Shown: in pieces, positions 9,452-18,429 of the stretch
Layout of the letters: each line of letters begins with the position of its first letter
Numbering within the stretch: the stretch's first letter is position 1
Assembly (NCBI GenBank): GCA_964655775.1
Contig: CAZZNQ010000008.1
Location: 4,851 to 68,850, forward strand
Source of the DNA: CAZZNQ01 sp964655775
GTDB taxonomy: Bacteria; Planctomycetota; Brocadiia; SM23-32
Direction: 5' to 3'
DNA length: 64,000 nucleotides
Program-made: the position numbers and the translations under genes
The notes under the pieces: generated by a model
The model's input: only the letters and a program-made list of their open reading frames with translations
Told to the model about the DNA's origin: nothing
Database searches by the model: none

Positions 9452-9574
9452 GCATTAGGGCTCAGCATGGATCTCCGCCCGTGGAGTGTATGCCTGCCGG
9501 ACTGGAACTGGTGCAGGATACGGGTAGGCTGCGCTTAGAAGAAACTGGCACGGATCGAAGAAGATCCCGGGCTT

Positions 9575-11365
9575 ATGAGTGACCTGGAATCGCGACAAGG
9601 GGAATCAGAAGTGCTTGAGACGAAGGACGCCAAGAATGAACCGCGGTCGGGCGGCAAGCGCGTGGCTGTTGTGCTGACCGTCGGACTGGTGGCGGCGGTG
9701 ACTTTCGCCTATGGGTGGATGGCCAGCGCGGCCCCAGAAGGCGGCACGGAAGTCGTTCCCACCGTTGCCGCAAAACGCGGCTCCCTGACCGTCTCCATCA
9801 CCGAAGGTGGCACACTGCACGCCATGGAGAAGCTCGAGATCGAGAGCGAGGTCGAGGGCAGAAACCAGATACTCGAGATCGTGCCGGAAGGCACCGTCAT
9901 CACCGAGGACGACGTGAACCTGGACGACCCGACCAAGGGCAAGATGCTGGTGCGGCTGGACACCGCCGGCATGGAAGAGAAGAAGGCCAGCCGTGACATC
10001 AGCTATTACAACGCCGAGGCGTCCTACACCCAAGCGCAGAAGGCGTACGAGATCCAGGTCAAGGAGAATGAAAGCAACGAGACGCAGGCCCGGCTGACGG
10101 TCAAGTTCGCCGAGATGGACCTGCAGAAGTACCTGGGCGAAAAGCTGGCAGCGGAAGTCCTGGAGAACGAAGGAGTCGACTTCCAGAAGCTGCGCCGCGA
10201 TGCGATAGTGCAGGTCTCGAAGATCCTCGACCCGGAAGGCGACAACCCGGAGGACGTGCGCACCGCGCTGGGCGCGCTCTACATGGAAGTGCCCGCCTCC
10301 GAAGGCAACCCGCTGGGCGGCGAAGCGGCCCAAAGGCTGCGTGAGCTGGCGTCGGACCTGCAGCTCGCCAAGCAGCGCCTAGAGCAGGCGGAAGAAACCC
10401 TCCACTGGACGGAGGTCCTGGTCAAGGGCGAGTACGTGAACGCCACTGAACTGACGCGGGACGAGCTGGACCGCGACGCCCAGAAGGTGCAGGTGGACGC
10501 CGCAGAGGAGGCCCTGCGCCTCTTTCTGCAGTACACGCTGCCCAAGGACGCCGAACAGCGCTACAGCGACCTGGCCGAGGCCAGAAGCCAGCTCGACCGC
10601 GTGCTGGCGCGTAATGCCAGCGAACTCGCCCAGGCCGAAGCGAACCTTCGCGCCAGGGAGGCATCGTTCCAACTGGAGAAGAACCGGAAGGAGAAGCTGG
10701 AGAGAATGCTGGCCGGTTCGGTCATCTACGCCACGAAGCCGGGGTTGGTCGTCTACGCCTCAACGTCGGCCCGACGCTGGCGCGGCGACCCGATCCAGGA
10801 AGGCACCACGATCCGCGAGAACCAGACCATCCTGACCATCCCGAATCTGAATGCTTTCGCCGCACGCGTCAACGTGCACGAGACGGACATCGAGAAGGTG
10901 AAGGTCGGCCAGAAGGCGCGCATCACCGTCGAGGCGTTGCGGGGCAGCAGCCTGGCCGGCCACGTGGAACGGATCAGCCCCATGGCCGACTCGGAGAACC
11001 GGTGGCTCAACCCGGACGTGATCGTCTACGAGACGGACATCGCGCTGGACGAAACGCTGCCCGGACTGACCCCGGGAATGTCCGCCACGGCCGAGATCAT
11101 TGTGGCCGAACTGAAGGACGTCGTCTACGTGCCGCTCTCCGCCGTAACCACCTACCGCGGGCAGCGGGTCTGCTGGGTGAAACGGCCGAACGGCGAGCCC
11201 GAGCTGCGAGAGATTGAGGTAGGCCACTTTACCGACAGGTTCGTGGAGATACGCGAAGGTCTCCGTGCGGGAGAATTGGTCTGCCTGGAGCCGCCGAGGG
11301 CGTTGGAACAGGAAAGCCTGAAGGACCGTGCGGAACCGCAACGTGAGGTCGCCGCTCGCCCCTGA
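9575..11365 (+). CDS. HlyD/RND-type periplasmic adaptor (membrane fusion protein)
   Basis: 596 residues. A cytoplasmic tail of about 28 residues precedes one membrane anchor (VAVVLTVGLVAAVTFAYGW), then a biotinyl-lipoyl-like half (VSITEGGTLHAMEKLEIESE), a long coiled coil at about 125-385 rich in Glu/Gln/Ala, the second half (VIYATKPGLVVYAS) and a beta-barrel domain (KVGQKARITVEALRG, PGLTPGMSATAEIIV). This is the adaptor architecture of tripartite exporters and MacA-like systems; the coiled coil is longer than in typical RND adaptors. No ABC or RND partner is adjacent: the next gene is citrate synthase, so the pump partner is elsewhere. An alternative GTG start at 9611 has a purine-rich stretch upstream. 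Confidence 0.8.
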   Translation: MSDLESRQGESEVLETKDAKNEPRSGGKRVAVVLTVGLVAAVTFAYGWMASAAPEGGTEVVPTVAAKRGSLTVSITEGGTLHAMEKLEIESEVEGRNQILEIVPEGTVITEDDVNLDDPTKGKMLVRLDTAGMEEKKASRDISYYNAEASYTQAQKAYEIQVKENESNETQARLTVKFAEMDLQKYLGEKLAAEVLENEGVDFQKLRRDAIVQVSKILDPEGDNPEDVRTALGALYMEVPASEGNPLGGEAAQRLRELASDLQLAKQRLEQAEETLHWTEVLVKGEYVNATELTRDELDRDAQKVQVDAAEEALRLFLQYTLPKDAEQRYSDLAEARSQLDRVLARNASELAQAEANLRAREASFQLEKNRKEKLERMLAGSVIYATKPGLVVYASTSARRWRGDPIQEGTTIRENQTILTIPNLNAFAARVNVHETDIEKVKVGQKARITVEALRGSSLAGHVERISPMADSENRWLNPDVIVYETDIALDETLPGLTPGMSATAEIIVAELKDVVYVPLSAVTTYRGQRVCWVKRPNGEPELREIEVGHFTDRFVEIREGLRAGELVCLEPPRALEQESLKDRAEPQREVAARP

Positions 11366-11849
11366 CTGGCCGCCGGAAGACGTCCGATCTGCAAAACCGG
11401 AGCCGCGGATATCTCTGGCCCCCTTGCCTGCCTTTACTCCTCAGGCGCTATCCAGCCTTTCAAGATCAAAGCCAGTTATCTGCACCACGGGGACGCAGAC
11501 GAGAAAGCGATGCCCTTCATCCCGGCAGACAGTGCACCCTCGGCGTTCCGTGCAGCATCGTCCATCATCACCGTTCGACGAGTTCGTGCAGGCAGAGGAG
11601 CCCTATGTCGAACGCGCGCCAATCCCAATGTCCGAAGAGGTGGTTGATGAGGGCTTGGGAGACCTTGACTCCGCCGAATAGGTGGGAGACTGCCGATCGG
11701 CAACCGCCCAGGGTCCGTACCAAACGATGGGTGCTCCCGGTTGCGGGATTTACACGAATACACTACAATCTTACAGTCGTGCCGTTATCCTCTCCGCCTT
11801 TCATAGGCAGCGGCAGTCACCCCCTCACACGAACAACGCGGAGAATACA
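11366..11849. other. Intergenic region before citrate synthase
   Basis: About 480 bp with no convincing gene. It contains a perfect 12-bp palindrome TGCCGATCGGCA (11691-11702) and, 39 bp downstream of it, a good promoter at 11741-11769. Open frames in this stretch lack ribosome sites and family resemblance. Confidence 0.5.
11741..11769 (+). promoter_or_regulatory. Sigma70-like promoter for citrate synthase
   Basis: TTGCGG (11741-11746), 17-base spacer, TACAAT (11764-11769). A start near 11776 gives a leader of about 75 bases before GTG 11850. Confidence 0.5.
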
Positions 11850-13247
11850 GTGCCCAAATCTGAAGACGATATCACGTCCCTCATCCTCGAAGCGGCTGAT
11901 CGCGCACGGGAAGAAAGCGGGTCGGAACCGGAGCCGCACCTGACAAGAGGAGTCGACTGGCCCACGCAATGCACGGTGGGGCCGGGGCTTGAGGGGGCCA
12001 TAGCATGCGAGTCGAAGGTGGGCTACGTCAACGGCTCCAAGGGCTGGCTGATCTATCGCGGATATGACATTTTTGAGCTTGCTGCCCGGTCGACTTACGA
12101 AGAGGTGTCGTATCTGCTGCTTCACGGCCGGTTGCCCAATGGCGCCGAGTTGGCCGAGTACAGAGCCCGACTTGCGCAGTACCTGCACATACCGGGTGTC
12201 GAACGGCAACTGATGAGCTTTCCCGTCGAGCAGATGAGCACCATGTCCGCCCTTCGCATGGGCACGTTGCTGATGCGCCAGGCGCAGACATACCGGGATC
12301 GTGACGGCGCTGAACTGGACGTCCAGCCGATAGGTGCCGACGAAGACGCGGTTCCCATGGAAGCCCCAGCCCCTGGGACAGAGCATGCGGCGTTCGAGAT
12401 CAGCAAACCGGAGGCCCATCGGCCCGCCGGTGTGGACGCTCGCCTGCTCGACGCGGAGGACAAGGAATCCTGCTATCGCCTGCTGGCCGGCGTAACGACC
12501 ATAGCCGCCTGCATTGCCCGTGTGCGTGGCGGACACCTGCCGGTTGAGCCGGACCCGACACTCAGCCTTGCGGGCAACCTGGTATACATGATGACGGGGC
12601 AGCGACCAACGCCGGTCGAGCAGCGGGTGATGGACGTGGCCCTCATCCTGCACGCCGACCACGGCATGAACGCGAGCACTTTCGCGGCGATGGTCGTGGC
12701 GTCCACACTGTCGGACATCTACTTCGCCATCGGATCGGGGATTGCCGCGCTGAACGGTCCCCTGCATGGCGGCGCGAACGAGGAGGCCCTGCGGCTTCTG
12801 CAAAGCGTCGACGGCCCGCAGCAGGCGGCTTCCCTATACCGTTCTCACCGTGAAGCAGGTCTGAAAATCGCCGGATTCGGGCACCGCGTGTACAAGTCCT
12901 ACGACCCTCGCGCTCGCATCCTGAAGCCGCTGGCGCGACACCTGACCGCGGATCGTCCGCAGATGTGCCGACTGTTCGAGACGGCGGACCGTCTCGAGCA
13001 GGAGGTGGTGGCCAACCTGGGAGCGGAGAAGCGGGTTTTCCCGAACGTCGACTTCTACTCCGGCATCGTCTACAACGCGATGGGCATTCCCCCCGAGATG
13101 TTCACGCCGATATTCGCCGTGGCGCGAGTGGCCGGTTGGACCGCCCGCGTGTTCGAATACCTGGAGCAGAACCGCATATTCCGCCCGCGAGCGGTCTATA
13201 CAGGACCCTTCGACCGCGAATACGTCCCCATCGAGGATCGACCGTAG
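11850..13247 (+). CDS. gltA: Citrate synthase with an internal insertion
   Basis: 465 residues. GTG 11850 was chosen: CGGAG lies six bases upstream, a promoter sits about 75 bases further, and the upstream frame is not conserved-looking. The enzyme condenses oxaloacetate and acetyl-CoA in the TCA cycle. Signature blocks are present: LHADHGMNAST, the catalytic His region GPLHGGANEEA, GFGHRVYKSYDPRAR and the catalytic Asp in FPNVDFYSGIVYNAMG. Between the helix MRQAQTYRDRDG and SCYRLLAGVTTIAA the protein carries about 35-40 extra residues, acidic and proline-rich, absent from standard type I/II enzymes. A 2-methylcitrate synthase cannot be excluded, but no prp genes are nearby. Confidence 0.88.
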   Translation: MPKSEDDITSLILEAADRAREESGSEPEPHLTRGVDWPTQCTVGPGLEGAIACESKVGYVNGSKGWLIYRGYDIFELAARSTYEEVSYLLLHGRLPNGAELAEYRARLAQYLHIPGVERQLMSFPVEQMSTMSALRMGTLLMRQAQTYRDRDGAELDVQPIGADEDAVPMEAPAPGTEHAAFEISKPEAHRPAGVDARLLDAEDKESCYRLLAGVTTIAACIARVRGGHLPVEPDPTLSLAGNLVYMMTGQRPTPVEQRVMDVALILHADHGMNASTFAAMVVASTLSDIYFAIGSGIAALNGPLHGGANEEALRLLQSVDGPQQAASLYRSHREAGLKIAGFGHRVYKSYDPRARILKPLARHLTADRPQMCRLFETADRLEQEVVANLGAEKRVFPNVDFYSGIVYNAMGIPPEMFTPIFAVARVAGWTARVFEYLEQNRIFRPRAVYTGPFDREYVPIEDRP

Positions 13248-13555
13248 CACTTCCGAAGGCCGTAGTGAGGATGCGCTGGTCTTACCTGCGGCCACAGTAT
13301 TGGGCATGGCACCTCGTAACCGGCAGTTACCCCATGGTCTCACTTCCCGTGTCGGCAATGGTGCCTGCAGCGCCTTCTGCTTTTCTCTTTTCGGCGTGCG
13401 CGAACGCCGGTCGGCGCGATGCGAATGATGAGGCGGCCGGACCCGGAGTCATCACCCAAGATGGGAAATGTCTGGCTCGAACAGCCCTCTGCGGGTAAGA
13501 TCCATTGCGGCGGCGTAAGCTGAGGGGCCGCCTTCAGAAGGGGGAACCGTGTGGG
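13248..13555. other. Intergenic region after citrate synthase
   Basis: About 300 bp without a supported gene. It holds a short inverted repeat GTAAC-CGGCA-GTTAC (13316-13330) and a hairpin CGGCGT/ACGCCG (13392-13409) with no T-run after it on the plus strand. No riboswitch that I recognise is present. Confidence 0.4.
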
Positions 13556-14184
13556 ATGAGCGGAGGACTACGGCGCAGAGACGGGAGGCACCGTCCGACT
13601 GTACGGCAGTTCATCGTCGTTCTCTGCTTCTCGGTCTTTTTGGCTCCCGTTGTGCTCATTGGCTGCATGTCGCTTCTCGATCTGCTGCAAGATCGGCTAG
13701 GTGCAGCGACAGTCCCGCGAGTCGAGCCCGAGTGTCCGACATGCACTTCGGTTGGTTCCTGCCGATCGCCGTCTATGTTCAGGAGAATCGTCGTCTCCCT
13801 CTTGTCACAGAGACGGAGAAGCAAGAGCTGGAGGCGCTACGCCAGGCGCTTGAAACTGAGGAGCGGGCGCCTCTGCTTGATCCCTGGGAGAACCGGTACC
13901 AGCTCTACCTCGACATCGACGGGGACGGTTTCGTCAGAGTTGGGGAGAGACGGGTTAAGGCGGAGTTCTACATGTACTCCACAGGCCCAAACCGTGTCGA
14001 TGAGTTGGGCTGTGGAGACGAGGTGGAGCAGGCCTTGAATCTCCAAGAACTCGTCTTGGCTCAACAAGAGAAAGACGGCCACACCACACGATGGGGCGTT
14101 GACGGTCGGATGCTCTGGCGGCCGTCCCCTGTCGTTTGGGGAAAGTGGCAACCTTTCGGCCAGCATGTTAGCATCCTGAACTGA
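13556..14184 (+). CDS. Membrane-anchored hypothetical protein read in two frames
   Basis: The frame starting at ATG 13556, with AAGGGGGAA upstream, gives a basic N-terminus and one hydrophobic segment (RQFIVVLCFSVFLAPVVLIG) and then loses coding character near 13735. The next frame picks up at about 13741 (ATG, MHFGWFLPIAVYVQENRRLP) and runs to the stop at 14184 with a convincing soluble domain: an acidic helix (TETEKQELEALRQALETEER), then LLDPWENRYQLYLDIDGDG and YMYSTGPNRVDELG. The DPW-N-Y ... YS-GP pattern recalls the C-terminal domain of type II secretion pseudopilins. Either a one-base error splits one gene or two small genes overlap. It lies directly before an ABC importer operon. Confidence 0.4.
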
Positions 14185-14222
14185 CGACGCTGCAACGCTT
14201 GTCGGTTCCCTCGCTTTTGAGG

Positions 14223-15023
14223 ATGATCAGGCTGATCTGGAGCGCACCAGAGGAGTGTTCCGGCGACCCCATCGTGATAGCCCGAAACGCCGGGCTCACC
14301 TACCCGAGCGGCATCGAGGCCTTGAGGGGCTTGGATCTGGAAGTCCGGAAAGGGGAGTTCGTCTCCATTGTGGGTCCGTCGGGCTGCGGCAAGTCCACGC
14401 TCTTGAAAGCCGTTGCGGGACTTGTGCCTGTGACGACCGGCGGTGTGATTGTTCCAGACCGAGCCCGAGACAAAGCGCCGCCCCGGGAAAGCAAGACGGC
14501 TTTCGTTTTCCAGTCGCCGACACTTCTCTTGTGGAGAACCGCCCGCGGCAACGTGGAACTGCCTATGGAGCTCCGAGGGGTGGGGGTTCAGGAACGGCGG
14601 GAGCGTGCCAGCACGTTCTTGGACCTTGTCGGCCTTGGTGGCTTCGCAGACCGTTTTCCCTCCGAGCTATCGGGGGGTATGCAGATGCGGGTCTCGCTGG
14701 CGAGAGCGCTTACCACCCAACCCGAAATAATGCTCCTGGACGAACCGTTTGGGGCGTTGGATGATCTTACCCGCCAAAAGCTCAACGAGGATCTGCTGCA
14801 GATGTGGATGCTGGAGGGTTGGACGGCTCTGTTTGTCACGCACAATGTGGCGGAGGCGGTGTTTCTGGGTCAGAGGGTACTGGTCATGAGCGAACGGCCT
14901 GGCCGTATCGTCGCGGAGATCGAGATCGATCTGCCCTTGCCCCGACCGTCGGGTGTTCGGACTGGGGCTCGATTCGTTGAATGGGTCCGGGAGGTGAGTT
15001 CTTGCCTTGGGGAGGCGGGATGA
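14223..15023 (+). CDS. ABC importer ATPase, nitrate/sulfonate/thiamine-precursor type
   Basis: 266 residues from ATG 14223; a TTG at 14199 is also possible and neither has a strong ribosome site. The nucleotide-binding domain is complete: Walker A GPSGCGKST, Q-loop FVFQSPTLLLW, signature LSGGMQMRVSLARAL, Walker B IMLLDEPFGALD and H-loop VTHNVAEAVFLG. This sequence profile is that of SsuB/TauB/ThiZ ATPases. The stop overlaps the permease start (ATGA at 15020), showing translational coupling, and a substrate-binding lipoprotein follows. Confidence 0.85.
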   Translation: MIRLIWSAPEECSGDPIVIARNAGLTYPSGIEALRGLDLEVRKGEFVSIVGPSGCGKSTLLKAVAGLVPVTTGGVIVPDRARDKAPPRESKTAFVFQSPTLLLWRTARGNVELPMELRGVGVQERRERASTFLDLVGLGGFADRFPSELSGGMQMRVSLARALTTQPEIMLLDEPFGALDDLTRQKLNEDLLQMWMLEGWTALFVTHNVAEAVFLGQRVLVMSERPGRIVAEIEIDLPLPRPSGVRTGARFVEWVREVSSCLGEAG

Positions 15024-15814
15024 CGGTGTTCGGGCACTCCCATCGACTGCATCGGGTTCTGCCACCAGTACTCTTGCTTTTTCTGCTGGGCTGCATCTGG
15101 CAAATCATTACGGAGGCGTTCGCCGTTCCCTCCTTTGTACTGCCTTCGCCGCTTGAGATTGCCTCCGAGGCAATCGGGAATGGCAAGGCACTTCTTTCTG
15201 CCACTGCCCTCACGGCGCTGGCTGCAGTCCTGGGCTTCTCCTTCAGCCTAGTGGTTGGGTGTCTGATCGGATTCGCATTCTCGCAGTGGGCTATCGTACG
15301 CAGAAGCTGCTATCCTTACGCGATCTTCCTCCAGACGGTTCCCATTGTCGCGATTGCGCCCTTGATCATCATATGGTTTGGTACCGGCCTCCAGAGCGTT
15401 GTGCTGGTCTCCTTCATTGTCAGCTTGTTTCCGATGATCGCGAATGCAACCGCTGGGCTGACCTCGCTGGACCGGGACTTGGTGGACCTTTTCAGGCTCT
15501 ACGACGCTTCGGGGCTCCAAATGCTCCTGAAACTGCGCCTACCTGCTTCAGTTCCGTTTGTCATAGCCGGCGCCAAGACCTCAAGCGGACTTTCCGTCAT
15601 CGGGGCTATAGTTGGGGAGTTCTTCGCCGGGTATGGGACAGATCGGTATGGGCTCGGCTACCTGATAACGCTCACCTCCGGCCAGCTGAAGATAGCGTAT
15701 CTCTTCGCGGCCATCCTGTGCTCGACCGGGCTCGGACTCGCTATCTTCGGTCTGGTGAGTTGGGCCGGTGATTGGATCCTGTCGCGTTGGTACCAACACA
15801 AAACAGATTCCTGA
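15020..15814 (+). CDS. ABC importer permease (SsuC/ThiX-like)
   Basis: 264 residues. ATG 15020 overlaps the ATPase stop codon and follows GGGGAGGCGGG. About six membrane segments alternate with short loops, and the EAA-type coupling loop (LFRLYDASGLQMLLKLRLPASVP) sits near residue 165-185, as in BPD_transp_1 permeases of the sulfonate/taurine/hydroxymethylpyrimidine class. The protein would form the membrane channel for the ATPase and lipoprotein encoded on either side. Confidence 0.85.
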   Translation: MTVFGHSHRLHRVLPPVLLLFLLGCIWQIITEAFAVPSFVLPSPLEIASEAIGNGKALLSATALTALAAVLGFSFSLVVGCLIGFAFSQWAIVRRSCYPYAIFLQTVPIVAIAPLIIIWFGTGLQSVVLVSFIVSLFPMIANATAGLTSLDRDLVDLFRLYDASGLQMLLKLRLPASVPFVIAGAKTSSGLSVIGAIVGEFFAGYGTDRYGLGYLITLTSGQLKIAYLFAAILCSTGLGLAIFGLVSWAGDWILSRWYQHKTDS

Positions 15815-15827
15815 CGGAGGCGGACCG

Positions 15828-16841
15828 ATGAGACTAAGCAGAAGAGCCTGTTTGCTCGCATACGGAATCCTGTTTTTCGCGCTGGCGTCAGGTTGTGGTA
15901 GGGAGCCAGAATCAGAGTCCCCCGCCGATCAGCAGGAGACCATCGACGTCTCGCTTCTTCTGAACTGGTTTCCAGAGGCCGAACATGGGGGCTTCTTCGC
16001 AGCCCAGGCGCATGGCTTTTATGAGGAGGAGGGCCTTCGAGTCCGAATACTGGCAGGGGGGCCCGGGGCGTCGGTTGTGCCGCGAGTTGCGACGGGCGCG
16101 GTCGATTTCGGGGTTGAGAACGCCGATCACGTTCTGCTTGCCCGCTCACAGGATGCACCGGTTGTGGCCGTGATGGCTCCCATCCAGACACATCCGCGAT
16201 GCATAATGGTGCACGAGGATTCGGGGATAACGGATCTATCAGGTTTGCAGGATATCACTCTCGCTATGAACGTTGGGGGAGCCTTCTCACACTACCTGCG
16301 GGAGCATGTGCCTCTGAACGGTGTGCAGATCGTGCCGTATGCGGGCAACGTGAGCCGTTTCATCAGGGACAAGAACTTCGCCCAGCAGGCCTATGTCTTC
16401 AGTGAGCCCTACCTGGCGCGGCTGCAAGGCGTGAAGCCAAGGACTCTCCTGTTGTCTGAGATCGGTTTTAACCCGTACACCAGCTGCCTGTTGACGAGCG
16501 AAGAGATGATCGAGACTCGTCCCGACGTGGTGCGCCGAGTGGTCCGCGCGGCAGTAAAGGGCTGGGCGAAGTACCTGGAGGATCCCGTTGCCACCAACCG
16601 CCGGATCAACGAGGTCAATCCGGAGATGGATCTGGCGATACTTGAGTATGGTTGGGAGGCCCTGCGCGGGTTGGTCCTCACAGAAGATGCCAGAACGGGC
16701 GGGATCGGGGTGATGAAGCTCGAACGTTGGTCACAGCTGCACGAACAGTTGGTTGAGATAGAATTGGTTCCGGCGGGCAAAGTCGAACCGCAGGACGCGT
16801 TTACGGATTCGTTCCTGCCAGGCCCGGAGTACAGGGACTAG
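15828..16841 (+). CDS. NMT1/THI5-like substrate-binding lipoprotein
   Basis: 337 residues. ATG 15828 follows GGAGGCGGACCG. The signal peptide ends in a lipobox (LASGC), so it is anchored outside the inner membrane. The mature start, LLLNWFPEAEHGGFFAAQ then GFYEEEGLRVRI, is the hallmark of NMT1/THI5-like binding proteins that carry thiamine pyrimidine precursors, sulfonates or related aromatics. A GGPGASVVPRVATGAVDFG stretch fits the family's ligand cleft. With the ATPase and permease upstream it makes a complete importer. A thiamine-precursor role is the best guess, but I see no TPP riboswitch upstream. Confidence 0.8.
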   Translation: MRLSRRACLLAYGILFFALASGCGREPESESPADQQETIDVSLLLNWFPEAEHGGFFAAQAHGFYEEEGLRVRILAGGPGASVVPRVATGAVDFGVENADHVLLARSQDAPVVAVMAPIQTHPRCIMVHEDSGITDLSGLQDITLAMNVGGAFSHYLREHVPLNGVQIVPYAGNVSRFIRDKNFAQQAYVFSEPYLARLQGVKPRTLLLSEIGFNPYTSCLLTSEEMIETRPDVVRRVVRAAVKGWAKYLEDPVATNRRINEVNPEMDLAILEYGWEALRGLVLTEDARTGGIGVMKLERWSQLHEQLVEIELVPAGKVEPQDAFTDSFLPGPEYRD

Positions 16842-17035
16842 CTGCAATGGAGACAATCTGTGTTCGGAGAACAGGCTTCATCCTGAACCGTAGGAGGTAG
16901 CTGCTGCGTGGGGCTCGTCGTGGCGTCAGATGCAGTGATGGGACTTCCGGCGATCTGTGTTACTTCCGCAAGATCAATTTGGCCTGCCCGCTGCTGCTTG
17001 CCCTCTTGAGCGGGATTAGGATGTGTGCACACAGA

Positions 17036-18286
17036 CTACTTGACTGCCTGGCGAGCCGTGTCCAGCGCGCGTCGCAACAGCCAAGCAGCCTCGAGGGGAT
17101 CCGGCTCTCGGGCGGCCGCCTCTACGGCTGACTTCAGTGAGCCCCGAACCGTCTCAGATAGGCCGGGAGCGGTCCCGCCCAGCAGCGTGTCGATGGTTGT
17201 CTCGTAGACTGCGACACACGCCGCAGAATTGCCGGCGTTATAGAGTGGCGCACCCACCGATACTGCGTGCTCAATCAATCGTACGGCTGCTTCGTTGGTA
17301 TTGAGGTCGTGTTCTGGACTCTGGAGCACGGAGTCCACGAGATGAAGGATGCCGTTCGAGGCCAACACATTGGCCGTGACCACCTCCGCGTCGCCAATGC
17401 GGAAAGGTCCTTCCGAGTCTACGGACACCTCGCGGCCGGCCAGCGTTTGAAGTTCATCCCTGCCCAAGGTCAACTGGCCGGGCACCACATGGTTCAGGAG
17501 CAGTCCGCGAAGCCTTGTTCGGTTATCGGTTTGAAGCAGTTCTGCCAGATTACCTCGCGGCAGCTCCGCGAAGGCGGCTTCCGTGGGCGCGAAGATCGTC
17601 ATCGGGCCGGCACCCCGGAAAGCGGGCTCCAACCCGGAGGCCCGAACGGCCTGCGCAAACGCGTCCGCCTGTTCCATGCTTTCGATGCGGTCCATAAGAT
17701 CGGGCTCTGGTTCCGCTGCCCCGTACGCTCTGATCCAGTCGACCTGAAGTTTGAACGGGCCCTCCTTCTTGTCGGAGATCGTGAAGCCGAGCGACTGCAC
17801 GTCCCTGGATTCGATGCTGCGACCCGGAAGCCTTTGTCCGAAGAGGGTCCACTCGAAGTTCCGGAAGGGCACTCGGATCTCGCTCCATTGGTTCTTCTCA
17901 GGCAGCAGCGGCGCACGCCAAGAGCCGGGCGTCGTGCGCCGCTCCGTGTGCAGGTTGATGTAGTAGGACCGGCCATCGCCGCGAATACGAAGGATGATGC
18001 CTTCGTGCCCCTTAAGTGACCCCGGTTCCAGCACAGCACGGACCGATGAGAATCCCCCGTTGTTCTCTAACGAGAGATTACCGGAGAAATCCAGCACGCC
18101 CTCCGCAGTAGGTTGGGCGCCTCCTTCGGAGACGCCGCCCATGACGTTGTCATTGACCGCAAGCCATCTGCCTTTCTTCGTTTCGAAATCGAAGAGAACC
18201 TGCGTCCCGGCCTGCTCGTGCGCCCAGACGGCGGCGGCTGCGACCACCAGGATACCGACCGACAGCGTTCCCAGAGTTCCACTCAT
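17036..18286 (-). CDS. Secreted CIA30-fasciclin fusion protein
   Basis: 416 residues with a signal peptide (LGTLSVGILVVAAAAVWA, cleavage near AHEQ). Residues about 30-190 are a CIA30-type (complex I intermediate-associated protein 30) beta-sandwich, recognised by NDNVMGGVSEGG, GGFSSVRA, RGDGRSYYINL and the final LQVDWIRA. Residues about 205-330 are a fasciclin (FAS1) domain with TIFAPTEAAFAELP, LLNHVVPG and NGILHLVDSVL. The last 85 residues are helical and may be a small all-alpha domain. FAS1 mediates adhesion and CIA30 folds often bind sugars or cofactors, so an envelope adhesion or carbohydrate role is plausible. The pair of domains in one secreted protein is uncommon. Confidence 0.8.
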   Translation of the reverse strand: MSGTLGTLSVGILVVAAAAVWAHEQAGTQVLFDFETKKGRWLAVNDNVMGGVSEGGAQPTAEGVLDFSGNLSLENNGGFSSVRAVLEPGSLKGHEGIILRIRGDGRSYYINLHTERRTTPGSWRAPLLPEKNQWSEIRVPFRNFEWTLFGQRLPGRSIESRDVQSLGFTISDKKEGPFKLQVDWIRAYGAAEPEPDLMDRIESMEQADAFAQAVRASGLEPAFRGAGPMTIFAPTEAAFAELPRGNLAELLQTDNRTRLRGLLLNHVVPGQLTLGRDELQTLAGREVSVDSEGPFRIGDAEVVTANVLASNGILHLVDSVLQSPEHDLNTNEAAVRLIEHAVSVGAPLYNAGNSAACVAVYETTIDTLLGGTAPGLSETVRGSLKSAVEAAAREPDPLEAAWLLRRALDTARQAVK

Positions 18287-18429
18287 CTGTGCCCCTCCTT
18301 GCCTCGATCAGAAGTATGATACTCAGCACACCGCGCCTGGAATGCCCTGTCCAGAGGCATAGGCACCTGCAGGCGCCGTTTTGCTTGCACCCTAAATCGC
18401 CTATAGCCGAGTGTGCCAAGGCCCAGAAC

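Larger units (their letters stand above)
9136..9574. other. Divergent intergenic region
   Basis: About 440 bp between the leftward secreted glycosidase-like gene and the rightward adaptor gene. It holds a perfect 12-bp inverted repeat (9213-9249) near the leftward gene and a sigma70-like promoter for the rightward gene (9423-9451). Short open frames here look like shadows and have no ribosome sites. Confidence 0.6.

Noticed and set aside
13248..14222. TPP riboswitch before the THI5-like importer
   Set aside because: No CTGAGA or ACC-TGATCTGG boxes are seen in the region.
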